NCBI RefSeq assembly: GCF_022682495.2
Contig: NC_071392.1
Span: 86,630,797-86,694,796, forward strand
Direction: 5' to 3'
Source of the DNA: Desmodus rotundus
Taxonomy: Eukaryota; Chordata; Mammalia; Chiroptera; Phyllostomidae
Length of the DNA stretch: 64,000 nt
In this document: piece after piece, positions 37,301-49,555 of the stretch
Layout: each line of letters opens with the position of its first letter
Numbering within the stretch: position 1 is the first letter of the stretch
Notes under the pieces: generated by a model
What the model was told of the DNA's origin: nothing
What the model saw: the letters and a program-made list of their open reading frames with translations, nothing else
The model's database searches: none
Translations under genes and position numbers: made by a program

Positions 37301-37929
37301 GGCCCGTGTGTATCAGAGCCGCGCTGCAGGTACATGGCAGCTGCGGTGCTCCCCCCACAGCCACTGCTGGGGTCCCTGCCAGAATCTCAGAAGCCAGGAG
37401 GAACCCGTGATGGCTGCAAGTATCAGCATTCTGCCACCCAGTGCATTAAACGGGCTTTTACAGGCTAGTCCGAGATGTAACCAACATCACAACTTCATGT
37501 CCACGAGAAAATATATTGAGTTTAAAACTAACAAAATAAAAATACATGTAGGGTACAGCTGCCCATACAAATTTAAAGTTACTGTTAATTAGAACTGATC
37601 AGCACAATACTATATTTCTTTCACTAAGGGAAGGATGATACTCTCCAGTATCAACCACTAACTTTTCCTAAATTAAACTAAACCAAATACCTTATCCTCC
37701 AGTATGCACAAAGGCTAAAAATGACTTAAGAGTCACCGTAAGGAGATGCATAGCTCGGGGAGTGCTCACGACCCACAGCCCTGGCCCTCGGAGTGCACGG
37801 AGGCCATCGCCACGCGGTTGGTCCTCTGCCGCAGTGACTCTCTGCATGGGCAGTCCATGTTTCCAAGTCCTACTGTTTATTTCCGTCAAAACCAGCATAT
37901 TTGAGATATGTAATTTATTGTCCAAATTA
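34337..37929. other. Single-copy sequence, best candidate stretch for conserved noncoding DNA
   Basis: Almost free of recognisable repeats. It contains the motif cluster at 35167-35206 (separate entry). Frames at 35543-35818 are open on both strands, and a 183-codon plus-strand frame lies at 37041-37592. Neither has a recognisable domain or splice context that I can defend. A C/A/G-rich imperfect tandem patch (gcaggggcaggcgcaggcgcagg) is at about 36044-36068. Confidence 0.4.
35167..35206. promoter_or_regulatory. Homeodomain/forkhead-like palindrome plus octamer motif
   Basis: A 25-bp imperfect palindrome (35167-35191) has arms ATTAGTT and AACTAAT around GTTAATAAAC; 10 of 12 pairs match. Eight bases on is a perfect POU octamer ATGCAAAT (35199-35206). 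ATTA/TAAT cores bind homeodomain proteins, GTTAAT/AATAAAC resembles HNF1 and forkhead half-sites, and ATGCAAAT binds OCT factors. Enhancer activity is inference only. Confidence 0.3.
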
Positions 37930-38665
37930 TATATATGTCTATTTACCATATTTTATTGATTATGCTATTACAGTTGTCCCAATTTTTTCTCTCCTTTACC
38001 CTCCTCTGCCCTGCACCCCCCAGCACTCCAGCATTCCCCCACCTTACTTCATGTCCATGGGTCGTACATGTAAGTTCTTCGGCTCCTCCATGTCCTATAC
38101 TATTCTTAACCTCCCCCTGCCTGTTTTGTGCCTACCAATCATGCTTCTTATTCCCTGTACCTCTTCCCCCCTTCTCCCCACTGCCTGGCCCCTTCCTCAC
38201 TGATAACCCTCCTGGTGATCTCCATTTCTGTGTTTCTCTTCCTATTCTAGTTGTTTGCTTAGTTTGTGTCTTTTAGGTACAATTGTTGATAGGTGTGAGT
38301 TTGTTGTCATTTTACTGTTCATATTTTTTGATCTTCTTTTTCTTAGAGAAATTCCTTTAACATTTCATATAATAAGGGCTTGGTGATGATGAACTCCTTT
38401 GACTTGACCTTATGTGGGAAGCACTTCATCTGCCCATCGATTCTAAATGATAGCTTTGCTGGTTAGAGTAATCTTAGATGTAGATCCTTGCCTTTCATGA
38501 TTTTGAATACTTTTTTCTAGCCCCTTCTTGCCTGCAAGGATTCTTTTGAGAAATCAGCTGATAGTCTTATGGGAGCATCTTTGTAGGTAACGGTCTCCTT
38601 TTCTCTTGCTGCTTTTAAGATTCTCTCCGTATCTTTAATCTTGGGTATGTAATTATGATGTGCCT
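37930..38665 (-). mobile_element. L1-type LINE 3' region, antisense
   Basis: On the minus strand it reads as an A-rich L1-type segment ('aaaggcaaggatctacatct', 'aggagttcatcatcaccaag', 'gaaatgttaaaggaatttctc', 'aagaagatcaaaaaatatgaac', 'gggtcgtacatgtaagttc' in plus orientation) and then a G-rich 3' UTR ending 'aatcaataaaatatggtaaat'. It could belong to an L1 or to a HAL1-like (ORF1-only) derivative. The only sizeable LINE on the minus strand, that is, sense to the proposed gene. Confidence 0.65.
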
Positions 38666-39094
38666 TTTAATAAATGTAAACCAGCAATTAATCTTTACAG
38701 GACCTAGGGAATTTTGTTTCCTGGCAAATCCTCCAAAGACAGACATTAAAGCCTGACTATTTCTGGTGGATACTGTACTAACACTAGGGATGAATATATT
38801 CACATTTTCATAATACTTTGACAGCATTAGTTTCTGAAATAAGGTATTTATTTAACATACTATAAACTGTAATATACACTTAACTTTTTCAATGAGCTGG
38901 CCATTATTTATATGGCATTCACCTGGATGCTATGTAATGGCGTTATTTTTTAGATGACTAGACTGATACCGTGTATACGGGCATTCTTCTATGAGTGATG
39001 ACTCACATGAGAAACATGCCAGTCAGAGCAAACACAACTGCTATTGTTTCAAAATCCCTTTGAAAAATCCCTTGTAAATATGCAATCACCATCT

Positions 39095-39400
39095 CTCTCT
39101 TCTTACAATGGCTTTCCAGTTCAAATACATTTCCATTTAGTCCAAAATCCTATCCCTGTCTTATATTTCCTAAGTCATTTCCAATTACCCCTAATTCAAC
39201 TGTAACCTTAGTTCATTAAGCATTTCAGCCACTACCATGTACTATTCAAATAAGATGATCCAAAAGATAAGAAATCTTTTGGACTTTGTTTTCTCTCTCC
39301 TAGCCTTCATTTCTTCTTTTAATTTGGCTATCCATATACAACAGTAGACAACCTTCCCCAGTCTTTCTCAACCCAATCTCTTCTAGAAACATGAACAATA
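39095..39400 (+). mobile_element. Possible L2 fragment
   Basis: 'acaatggctttccagttcaa' and 'agtccaaaatcctatccctg' follow the order of the L2 3' UTR ('...ggctccccat...agtccaaactcct'), but similarity is low and the assignment may be wrong. Confidence 0.3.
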
Positions 39401-40439
39401 ATTTGGCCACTGTAAGAGATATTTAATGCATTATGCACTGATATCCTGCAAGAATACTAGAACATTCTAGCAAAATCAGTAAAGCTATCTTTAAAGTAAG
39501 AGGAAATATGCTACCTAATTATTTAAAAATAATTGATAAACAGGATGAGGTTGAAAATGCATAATGCACCATTCTCATATATACTATTACCTAACTTTTT
39601 ACGTGCATATCAAGAGGAAAAAAACTTGGCCTTGCATATTTAACAGTTTTAATAATGTATCAATTAAATATACAAATAAAATGTTTAAAGACTGTGTTAA
39701 TATATTCACCTCTGGCAAACTGATAATTGGGTCAAAATTACCTAAAACACCTCTGAGCAACCAACACAAAAGTCCGAAAGTCTAGGAATTAAGAGAAATA
39801 CACTTGAACACATACAAAACTTCCTAGAAATTAGCCCTAATTCCTTCATTTACTACATACTTTTCCTTATATTTTTTTCATTTACTCCTTTTGACACAAT
39901 TCTAACAGCTATTTGATTTGTCAAATAACAGCACATTAAAAGTAACTTTAAAAAACAGCATTTTGACTGGATACTGTAAGCCCAACACAAAGAAACCACA
40001 TACAAATTCTATTGTCTAGTTGGTCAATTGCCTTCTCACAGGGCGTTCTGAAAGCACTTTCACATACACTAGTGTTGAACAGTAAGTAAACATCCGCAGA
40101 CACCGAGAACAAATGCGGAAAGCAGGAAGTCTAGCATGGGTGCGGTGATGCTGGGCTGTAGTCTGAGAGGAGGCCAGGATGAACTCATGGCGTTTGAAGA
40201 AACACATGACCCTCACGTACAGAAATATGAGAGGACAGCTCGGAGTGTCTGCAGGAGTCAGCACACAGACCCCGCCAGCTCTGTCCACTGAGGGGCCTTA
40301 GAGTGACCCACAGAAGAGCAGCAAGGCGCACAGGTAGCCCCGAGGCCTGGGCTTCTAGACACCACTCTCCAGTGAAAGGAGACGAGGCTCCTCGCAGTGG
40401 TGTCTCCAGGACTGGGGCAAGGAAAATGCAAGGTGAGCC

Positions 40440-41090
40440 TGGAGCAGTTCAGCCAGAAGTTGAGAATGCTCAGAAACTGCAACTATGGCAAAAGGGCCCG
40501 GGAACCCATCTGAACGCTCAATGGTCAGAGCTAGAACGATCTGGGCAACAAAATAAATGATAGTGTTGAATTATAACCCAGCAAAATGAAGTATCTGTGG
40601 GTTCATGCTAATAGAGATAAACAAACAACTGGAGAAGGGGCCGCTCTTCCTTACAAAAGAATCCTACTTAGTAAATGTCAAAGGGACGAGGAAAAGAGAA
40701 GATCGCTGTTGCAATACCAGAGTGGTAACTGTGACAAACAAAACTCACTGGCGGACACAAAAACAGTCAGCCAAAGTTTAAAGAGAAGCAGGGTATCTGC
40801 ATAATTTAAAAATACTACCTGAATATATTTATTAACTGCAAAGGGAAAAATATTCACTTTATAACAGAGAAGCCTGCGAGGAGCTCCCTGCTTTGATCAG
40901 GCGGGAAGATGGTTACCAGCACCAGTAACAGGACCCCGACTTCCGACTTCCTGGGCCTGAGACGAGGCACCGAGAAGGGCACACCACTCCTGGGGCACAA
41001 CCGACAGAAAATGCATCACCCAAGCCCACCCTGGGGAAAGCATCAGACAAGCGCGAGTGAGGCGTACTCTGTGAAACAGCTGCCCACTAT
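40440..41090 (+). mobile_element. Possible old L1 3' fragment
   Basis: 'ccctgctttgatcaggcggg', 'cgagaagggcacaccactcc' and 'catcagacaagcgcgag' resemble the 3' region of old L1M-type elements. Weak evidence, by eye only. Confidence 0.3.
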
Positions 41091-42864
41091 TCATTCTCCA
41101 GACACGCGCGCCACCCAAGACTGGAGAGATGGGGGAGGTGTAATACTTGCAGCAGAGCGCTTAGCACAGGAGATGCCCGAGGAACAAGAAGTCGTGTCAT
41201 CGCCTCTCCCCCAAGCTCGGGCCAGCGCACGGAGCACTTACAGTACCAATCAAGAAGTGGTACTGCCTTGCGGCCCATGACCTGTTTCTTTGACGCCCTT
41301 TAACTCTCTGGAACTTTGGAACTAGATGATCCTTTCTCTTAGACATAAACAGCAAACTCAGAAATACTAAAAAACACTGAGTGCAAAGATCAAAACTAAA
41401 ATTATGTCCTAACCCACTACAATAACATTCTAGGTATTTAAATGTCATGTATCACTTACTTGTTGAGTCAACACGACATAGGGTTGCCAAATAATTTTTA
41501 ATGGAAATTGGCATTTCAGATAATAAATCATTTTGAGTGAAACTATGTCCCATAAAATAGCTGCTAAATCTGGGAAGAGTGATCACTGATAACACAGGGT
41601 CTCTATTCCTGGGGTGGGGAAGGGGAACCTCAAGGATTTCCCTGTGCTGTTGCTCTTGGTTTGAGTATTCGCTGACCAAGTATCTATGCCCCTGAGATCG
41701 GCACAGCACTGTTGGCATGCTACTGTCATTTTTATAAGCTTTAGCACATAGTCAGACCCCCTAATTATCCCAATGATTAGGGACATAATGAAAGAAACTA
41801 TTGCTTTAGGAAGGTTCCATACAGACTAACCCAAGTTAGTCTGGTGAGACAGGCAGCTCGAGCAGGAGAGGTTTTTTTAATCTTAAAGTAGGCAATACTT
41901 TGAGGCAAAAGGGAGCATCAGAGAAACCTGGCCTCTAGTCATGGCCTCATGACTTGGCTGGAATTCAGGACTCTCATGTCTGAGCAGCTTTAGAATGGGT
42001 AGAAAGCAAGGAGCAAGGTAAATTCCTGGATCCAAAGAAACTTGACTCCTGGAGAGTTGTCCAAAGGCCTTTAAGGGAAGAGCTGTCAAGGAAGTGAGCC
42101 ACTTCGTTTGAGATAGAAGATGACAAGTATCCTGCAAATTCTCACCAGGACAGAGCTCTCCGAACCTGACTACAGCAAGATGACAGTGATTCTGAGTCCT
42201 GAGCTCCAAGTCCCGAGTTCCTGGAAGTCATCCTGTGGCTGGTCTAAACCAGTCCTGGTAACCGGATCCCACGGGCTTGGACTCTAAGAACAGCCGGCCA
42301 TTAGTGTGACCTAGTTTGGGCCAATATGGCATTTAAAAAAGTCAATTATGTGAATCTTGTGGAAAGCTTTTGCTTTTCTGATATAAAAGATGAACAGGCT
42401 AGCTGCCTTTTTAAAAAATGCCTGCAACCTTTTCTCTTCTTTCATCTTGAAATGCATTCTTGACTTCACTGCCTAGAGTTGCAATAACCATTGGCTTCTG
42501 TGAGACAAGCAGCAGCCAGCGGCCAACACAGCAAGGCTGGAAGAGGGCAAAGAACAGACCTGCATCCCTGTCAACAGAATTCAGCAGCTGCACCAACCAG
42601 AAGTTACCTGCCTACAGAACTCTTAGCATTTACGGGGGGAAAAAAGAAAAAACTCCCGATTGTTTGACCTACTGTGAGATGAGTTTTTAATCACTTTTAT
42701 CTGAATGTACTCCTAACTGATATGCCCTTTCCCAATGAAGGACAGCGGTGCCCTCACTGACCAAGTTTAAAGTGGCTGCAAAGAGAAGAGACTCAGAGGC
42801 TGGAAAGGCCTTCACACTGGAGGAATAAAGCTACATCAGCAAAGCAAGGATGCACATAAAATGA

Positions 42865-43080
42865 GAACTGCATAGTGCTTATGTGCCGGCTCTGCAGCCA
42901 GATTGCCTAGACATGTGATCTTGGCCAAGGCGGTCAACCTCCCTGTGCCTCATTATTCTCATCTCTAAAGTGGGAGTAACAATACACTACTCTTAATGAG
43001 GATAAACGAGGTAATACATGTAAAACTCTAGGAGCACATTGCTCCTTGCATACAGTAAGCTCCCTGCAAACATCCACAAT
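42865..43080 (+). mobile_element. MIR SINE
   Basis: Nearly complete MIR order: 'ggctctgcagccagattgcc', 'atgtgatcttggccaaggcgg', 'caacctccctgtgcctcatt', 'tctcatctctaaagtggg', 'gataaacgaggtaatacatg' and 'gcatacagtaagctc'. Confidence 0.8.
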
Positions 43081-45285
43081 CATCATATTTATGCTGAAAT
43101 TCAAACACAAGTAGCTCTTATGCAGACACAATAGATAAAAATGAGTAAGTATAGTTTATGCTTACTCATGGCTCATAGCGCAGTACAAGTGAGCAGAAAA
43201 TGCCTCATAGAGTTCAACCATCTTGAAAGTGTTCTTGTCTCAACTGAGTACTTCCTCCGTGTCCGTTAAAAGCTGCATCAGCAGCTCTGGCTCTTCGAAG
43301 CCAAGAAAACTGACTAAACATAAGCATTTACACTTCAAAAAACAGTTCAAGGACAAAAGTGTAATGTCAGATTTCATCTCAAGGATCGTTCTTACCTGGC
43401 AAGTGGAAACAGTAACTCATCTGCTAACAGTAACAGAAAGGGTGAGTTTACGATCAATTTCAAGTACCAGCAGTAGAGCAGCGTTCGCCTCTCAGTTAGT
43501 TAACGCCACAGTCCAGTGCGCACCTCAGCGGAGCCAGCAGTTTCTGTGCATGGCATGGTATGAGCGCCGTGCACGTGGCTCCCTTCACATGAGACCTTTT
43601 GACCAACAGGAACTGTGGCAGCCCTATCCTAACACGCCCACTGAAACAGGTAACAGTAATTCAGGTGCATTGATCACTGGCAATAGAGAACTTTCCAAAA
43701 CCAATTATTTTTCCTGTGATAATGGTAATTTGGATCAAGAAAGAGGCAGCAGAAATCAAAGAGGTAAGCTATTTTATAGTTTTAAACAAAAACTGTATAA
43801 AGTCCCCACCAGGCTTCTACTCCCAAACTAACCTGGTTTTGAAAATTACTTAAGGGCCTCGGGCACCAGGCCCCCGTAAATGCCCACTACATCTCACTTT
43901 CTAGGCCTGGCTCTGCCCGGGTGTTCTACGTGCGTCCTCCCAGCCTTTCAGCTCCATCACAGATCGGTCAGCTGCTTGCGCTCCCCGATCGTGAGATCGG
44001 GTCAATCCCAATGCCTCCTAACCTGTTTCCCATTTTCAGTTATCGTTCTTCAACTGGGGGGAGCAAACATCTTCAGAAATGACAGTAACACTGTGGTTCA
44101 GGGGGAAAAGGTAAGTCATTCCTATAGTTAAAAGGTAATACTTAGCACATGGAGATCAAGCATATAGAAGTTAAAGTACATCTAATACATAACTGTCGCC
44201 TACACATAAAGTTACTGACTACCATGTCCAGTTCACCTTTTTAGAAAACGAGTGAGGACATACACATCCAGATGGCCGAGGAGGTTTCATCCTTTCCCAC
44301 TTTTTCCCCATTTCTGGGTCTTTCCAAGGGGCGCCGTAGGTCAGGAGTCAACAATGAAACATCAGGCAGAAGTGAGCTGCCCAGGAACAGAGGCTCCCCT
44401 GTAACAGCCCAGACCCCCGTGTGACAGAGGCACCAGAGGTTCCAGTACACGTGTGGACCACCAGGGGGTGGAGCCGTTGCCCACCACATCCCTGTCCGCG
44501 GCGCCAGCCTACACACCATCTGCCTGATGACAGGTGGGCCGCCACACGGCGCTGCTACTTCTCTGCCTGCGTTTCTCCCCACCAAACACCATCTCACAAC
44601 TGCACCGTGCAGCATGTGGTGTGAGCTGCGTGTGTGTCCCTGCCCACCTGGCGTGTCCTCCTGTAAGGCTTTATGCTATGTTTTTCCAGGTGTGTTTTCA
44701 CTTTGAATTCTTACAACCTGTGACAGATGGTTTCCAGATAAGGAAGTTGAGTTCAAAGAGACCTAGAATTACTTACCTTTTAAATTAACAACAAAATAAG
44801 AATAAAACTGTCGCTAAAGCATAATTTTCAGAAAGTGTTAAAACGTGACTTTCATGAAAACATAAAATGAAAAAGTGCCAAAGACAGCACTTAACTCAGT
44901 GAATGAGGTACCATCCCAAGTCTGAATTTGGGCCAACGGGGTTACTAAAAAGAATGTGCTAATAGATGTAAGTTAGGGGCTACCACCACGTTGTGTGAGC
45001 CTGACCACGGAATAAAAGGAACTTTGAGATATTTCTTTTGGCCTCCTGGCACCAGGAGGAAAGCACTGAAACACCGAGTCCCATAAATGGAGAGTTTAGA
45101 AATCTCCACTAGAGGGCAATAAAATATCTGGAGAGCTCTTCTTCAGAGTAGAAATCAATTGTATCTCAAAATTTTTTGCGTTATTATAGATAATAATCAT
45201 TTTCAGGACTCTCAGCCAACTTCTAACCCTCCCTAAACCCCTCAGAGCTGCCAAAGACCTATTTCTATAAAGATTTGCAGAGTGT
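43081..45285. other. Single-copy sequence containing the longest open frame
   Basis: Nothing is recognised except the 202-codon frame at 43223-43831 (separate entry) and a MIR-like piece at 44690-44785 ('tgaattcttacaacctgtga', 'agataaggaagttgagttc'). The 44.24-44.64 kb part is GC-rich without being a CpG island. Confidence 0.35.
43223..43831 (+). other. Longest open frame (202 codons), unrecognised, probably not a gene
   Basis: ATG to stop on the plus strand, Ser/Thr/Gln-rich, with no recognisable domain, signal peptide or membrane segment. No recognisable repeat overlaps it. Donor-like GGTAAC and GGTAAGC sequences lie inside at about 43648 and 43763, and the residues between (ITGNRELSKTNYFS and neighbours) look protein-like but match nothing I know. 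Chance is the leading explanation, since the next longest frames form a smooth series (183, 161, 157 codons). It is on the strand opposite the proposed gene. Confidence 0.15.
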
Positions 45286-45478
45286 CCCTGGCTGGTGTGG
45301 CTCAGTGGGTTGAGCACCAGCCTGCAAACCCAAAGGCCACTGGGTCCATTCCCGGTCAGGGCACATGCCTGGGCTGCGAGAGAAAACATTGATGTTTCTC
45401 TTGCAGGTGGATGTTTCTTTCCCTCTTTCTCCCTCCCTGCCCCTCTAAAAAACTAAACAAAATCTTAAAAAAAGAAAA
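45286..45478 (+). mobile_element. VES-type bat SINE
   Basis: 'ccctggctggtgtggctcag', 'gggttgagcaccagcctgca', 'cccggtcagggcacatgcc' and 'acattgatgtttctcttgc', with a pyrimidine-rich body and A-rich tail. Possible imperfect target duplication around 'gatttgc' on both sides. Confidence 0.9.
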
Positions 45479-45744
45479 AGGATTTGCCAGCAAGGGCACA
45501 ACGCAAGGGACCTGAAACACCGCAATGGGATGCGTGACTCCGCACAACCTTTCTGGAAAGCCACGGAGGAGCAAGTACGAGAAGTCATAGAGGCTTGGAT
45601 CTCTGCTGCTGTAATTCTGCTCCCAGGCATTTTCACTCAACACAGTATCAGATGTGGACTGAGAAACACACCTATCTCAGTGTTAATTACAAAATTAAAA
45701 AATTATGAAACAACTTCAGTAGATTTCCTGGCTTAACTATTCTT

Positions 45745-45960
45745 TCCAGGAGACTTCACTAAGTCCCCAAGCCCTTCTAAGTCACCCACTAAACACAGGA
45801 CTCTATGTCACCTCTTGTCACACTGCACTCTAATTTCTGACTTACTTACCCATTCGTCCTATTAGTCTATGACCTCCATGAGGGCTTGGACCATGTACTT
45901 AAATTGCACGGATTTAGCATCATGCCACGTGCATTACTGAAATACTGGTTTAATGCATAA
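45745..45960 (+). mobile_element. L2 LINE 3'-end fragment
   Basis: 'ttctgacttacttacccatt', then 'tctatgacctccatgagggc' and 'ttggaccatgtacttaaat' follow the L2 tail, which is diverged after 'tagcatcatgcc'. Confidence 0.6.
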
Positions 45961-46059
45961 AAATATTATGCAGCCTAAAAAATATGTACGAGTTTGTTTC
46001 CTCTGTAGAGATAAAAAAGTAATTACAAGTATTAACAACATCAAAACAAAATTACGTAT

Positions 46060-46445
46060 GAGAAGTCTCGCGTCACCTCCCAACTATACTGATAGAATAT
46101 CAGAATCACACGCAGAGGTTTTGAAAAGCACGCAGACTGACAGCAGAGGGGACGTGCACGGCGAGGAATTGCTGGTGCAGGGGAAGGTGCCAACGCGCCA
46201 CGCTCAGGTGAGCCGTTCTTCACTGGGCATGTGTCCTAACTGCATCACCACACTGTGTGTTCCCACAGACGACAACAATGCTCAAGAGAAAACCGCCTGT
46301 GGGGCTAGCGGAAGGGAAGTTTTACTCAGATGCAGATTCTCCGTCTGTCAGTCGGTTTAAAGTGGGGGCCTGAGAATCTGCACCCCACCCCTACCGTAAT
46401 GCCAATGCTGCTGATCCGGGCACTTCAGTTTGAGGAGCAAGGTCT
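46060..46445 (+). mobile_element. MER5-type hAT element, split
   Basis: Left half 'agaatcacacgcagaggttttgaaaa'. Right half 'tcagatgcagattctccgtc', 'gtgggggcctgagaatctgc', 'aatgccaatgctgctgatcc' and 'cttcagtttgaggagcaagg' matches MER5A ('ggggcctgagaatctgc ... gatgctgatgctgctggtcc'). About 170 bp of unclassified DNA separates the halves. Confidence 0.65.
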
Positions 46446-46639
46446 TTAAGCATCATACAGGGAAATCTATGAATGCAAAGGAGGGTACAGAAGGCTCCAT
46501 TTCCTGATTTGTTTAGGAATCTCGAAGCACTTGCTGGTCCTCTGAGGATGTACACACACCCTCCTGATCCGGACGTTCAATCTGCTGCGGATGCTACAAT
46601 TTAAAGTAATGGGAAACACAGACATGGGAGACAGGTCAC

Positions 46640-49555
46640 CGGTACAGACCCCGTGGAAATTAAAAGGATGTCAGAGGAATACTATGAACAACTCTACGAC
46701 CACAAATTTAATAATCCAGGTGAAATGGACCAATCCCTTGAAAGAGAAAGACAAGCTGCCAAAGCTCACACAAGAATAAATGACCCAAAGAGACCTGCAT
46801 CTATTAAAGAATTTGAATCAGTAACTAATAACCTTCCAAAACAGAAAGCATGAGACCCAGCTGGGTTCACTGGTGAATTCCACCAAACACCTAAGGAGGA
46901 AGTGACACCAATTCTGCACAGTCTCTTTCAGAGGAGAGAAGCAGAGGGAATACCTTCAATTCATTCGATGAGGCCGGCATTACCCTAAAACCAAACCAAA
47001 CACAGACATTACGAGAAAACTGCAGGCCAGTATGTCTCATGAACACGGATGTAAAAATCCTCAAAAAAATTAGCAAACTAAATCTCAAGAAGTATAAAAA
47101 ATTATGAACAATGATCGAGTGAGATTTAGTTTAGTTATACAAGCAAGGCTGACCCAACAATCAAAAGTCAATTAATGTAATCTATGACAGCGACAGACTA
47201 AAAAAGAAAAGTAACATATGACTACATGCAGAAAAGCATTTGGAAAATATCCAACACCTATGTATGATAAAAAGTCTCAGTAACTAGGAATCCAGGGGGA
47301 AATTTCTCAACTACATGAAGACTATCTATGAAATAGCTACAACAAACATCTTAGTTAATGGTGAGAAACTCAAAGCTTTCCCAGTGTGATATCGGCAAAA
47401 TATTAGACAAATATGCCAATGGAAAATAAAAGAGAGCCCAGAAATAGACCTTCATAAATATCTTTGACAAGGAGCAAAGGCAACACAAAGGGGTGAAGAT
47501 CATCTCTTCAACAAATGATGCTGGGACAACCGGACATGTATGAGGGTCTGTCCAGAAAGTATCCAGCCGCATACTATGACAATTAGAGGCATTTATTGAA
47601 GAAGCTACAAGATACAAGAAACATTGTACACAGGACAATGATGCCTCAGTCCCCTTCAAAACAGACACCTTGGGACCTCACACAATTCTTCCAATCGCCA
47701 TCAGCTGCCCCACTGTATTTTCCTAAATCTCATCGATGGTCTGAAATCTCTTCCCTTTCAAAGGTGATTTACGTTTTCGGCAAAGCCGTAAGTCTCAGGG
47801 CACCAAATCTGGACTGTAGGGGAGCTGAGGCACCTGGGTAACTTGATGTTTGGCCAAAAATCTCTGCACAAGACGTGATGTATGAGCGGGAACGTTGTGG
47901 TGATGAAGCCGCCAATCACCAGTTGCCCACAGCTGCAGCCTTCTGAATCATCCAAAACGTTTCCGTGCAGGAAAGTTCAAGCTTAATGCAAAGTTTGATG
48001 CAGATCTGTTGCTCTACTTGCTCAGTCAATGCGATGGCCACACAGTACACATGCTCACTCAACAGCATCTACCACCCCCACTGACTAGTACAGTGAAGTC
48101 ATCATTGTTCACACATGCGCATTCCAGTCCGTGCTCCTTGGCTGCCAGATTACATAGATGTCACATAAACTGTTCTCATTATATTAACAATGGCTGGACT
48201 TCTTCCAGACAGACCTCATGCACACAAAAAGTGAATTTAGATATAAACCTTACACTTTTCACAAAACTGATCTCAAAATGAATCACAGACCCAAATGTAA
48301 GGTGGAAAACTATAAAATTCCTAGAAGGTAACATATAGGTGAACCTAGATAACCTTGGTATGGTGTTAGATACAACACCAAAGGCACAAACCATTTAGGA
48401 AATAACTGATAAATTGGTCTTCATTAAAATTTAAAACTTCTCTGCAAAAGACAATGTCAAGAGACTGAGAAGACAAGCCATACAGACCAGGAGTAAATAT
48501 CTGCAAAAGAAACGTCTGATAAAGAACTGTGTTTACAAATATACTAATAACAAAACTTAACAAGACATAAACAACCCAATTATAAAATGAGCCAAAGACC
48601 TTAACAAACACCTCACCAAAGACAGACAGATAGCTCACATGTGTGTGAAAAGATGCTCTACCACATCATACGTCACCAGGGAAATGCAAATTAAAGCAAC
48701 ACTACCACAGATACTACCGCACGCCTCCTAGAATGCCCAAAACCTGAAACACCGACACCATCTAACGCTGGTGAGGACGTGGAGAACAGGAACTCTTCCG
48801 TATGGGCGGTGAGAATGCAACAGTATAGTCACCCTGTAAGACAGTGTGGCGATGTCTTACAAAACGAAACAAATTCTTAGCAGATCCAGCAATCATGCTC
48901 CTTGGTATTTACCCAAATTTGAAAATTTATGAGCACACAAAAACCTGCACAGAGATATTTTTTTACAGCAGCTTTGTTCAGAATTGTCAAACTTTGGCAA
49001 TAGCCGAAATGTCCTCCTGTGGGTGAATGGATAAACGGTGGGACCTCCAGAAAGAAATGAGCTATCAAGCTATGAGAAGACACAGAGAAAGCTTAAGTGC
49101 CTACTACTAAGTGAAAGACGCCATTCTAAATAGCTACATGCTGTATGATTCCAACTACACAACACCTGAAAACGGCAAAACTACGCAGAGAAGATGAAAA
49201 CAGCAGCGGTCATTGGGGGCGGCGTGTGGACCAAGAGGCAGCGCACAGAGGGTGTCTGGGGCAGCGCAAACACTCTGATACTGTGTGATGGACAAGTCAT
49301 TACTGTACCCATGTATCCAAACCCAAAGAGTGCGCACCACCAAGAGTGAACCCCAGTGTCAGCTCTGGGCTGTGGGGGGTGATGGGGGTCAGTGTGGGGT
49401 CAGTGATTGTAACAAAGGAGCAGGATGTTGACAATGGGAGGGGCCAGCAAATGTGGGGCTGGGGAACTATAGGAATTCTATGTACCTTCCTCTTAAATTT
49501 TCTGTAAACCTAAAACTGCTCTAACATAAACAGCTGTGTTGTTTTTTTTTTAATG
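46640..49555 (+). mobile_element. Old L1, 3' half of ORF2 and 3' UTR, split by a mariner
   Basis: Blocks in ORF2 order: 'gaggaatactatgaacaact', 'aacagaaagcatgagaccc', 'ttcactggtgaattccacca', 'gccggcattaccctaaaacc', 'ctgcaggccagtatgtctca' and 'ggtgagaaactcaaagcttt'. After the mariner come 'aaccttacacttttcacaaa', 'aattataaaatgagccaaag', 'gggaaatgcaaattaaagc', 'gggtgaatggataaacggtgg', then the 3' UTR with 'ttttctgtaaacctaaaactgct' and a T/A-rich end. The reverse-transcriptase frame is destroyed by stops. Inserted element: 47541-48218. Confidence 0.9.
47541..48218 (-). mobile_element. Internally deleted mariner DNA transposon (copy 2)
   Basis: Same family as copy 1 at 22227 but inverted. Ends 'tgagggtctgtccagaaagt' and 'ttcttccagacagacctca' form the inverted repeats. 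TA precedes the left end; the right flank is TG (mutated TA). The minus strand reads LHHHNVPAHTS near 47900 and PYSPDLVPCD near 47810, the transposase C-terminal third, with the same His for Asp change as copy 1. 678 bp long. Inserted inside L1 ORF2, so younger than that L1. Confidence 0.85.

Larger units (their letters stand above)
38666..42864. other. Single-copy or weakly classifiable sequence
   Basis: No exon supported. Two weak repeat assignments lie inside and are listed separately (39095-39400, 40440-41090). The rest shows nothing I recognise. Confidence 0.35.

Noticed and set aside
37041..37592. 183-codon plus-strand open frame
   Set aside because: No recognisable domain, and its length fits the tail of chance frames in a 64 kb window.
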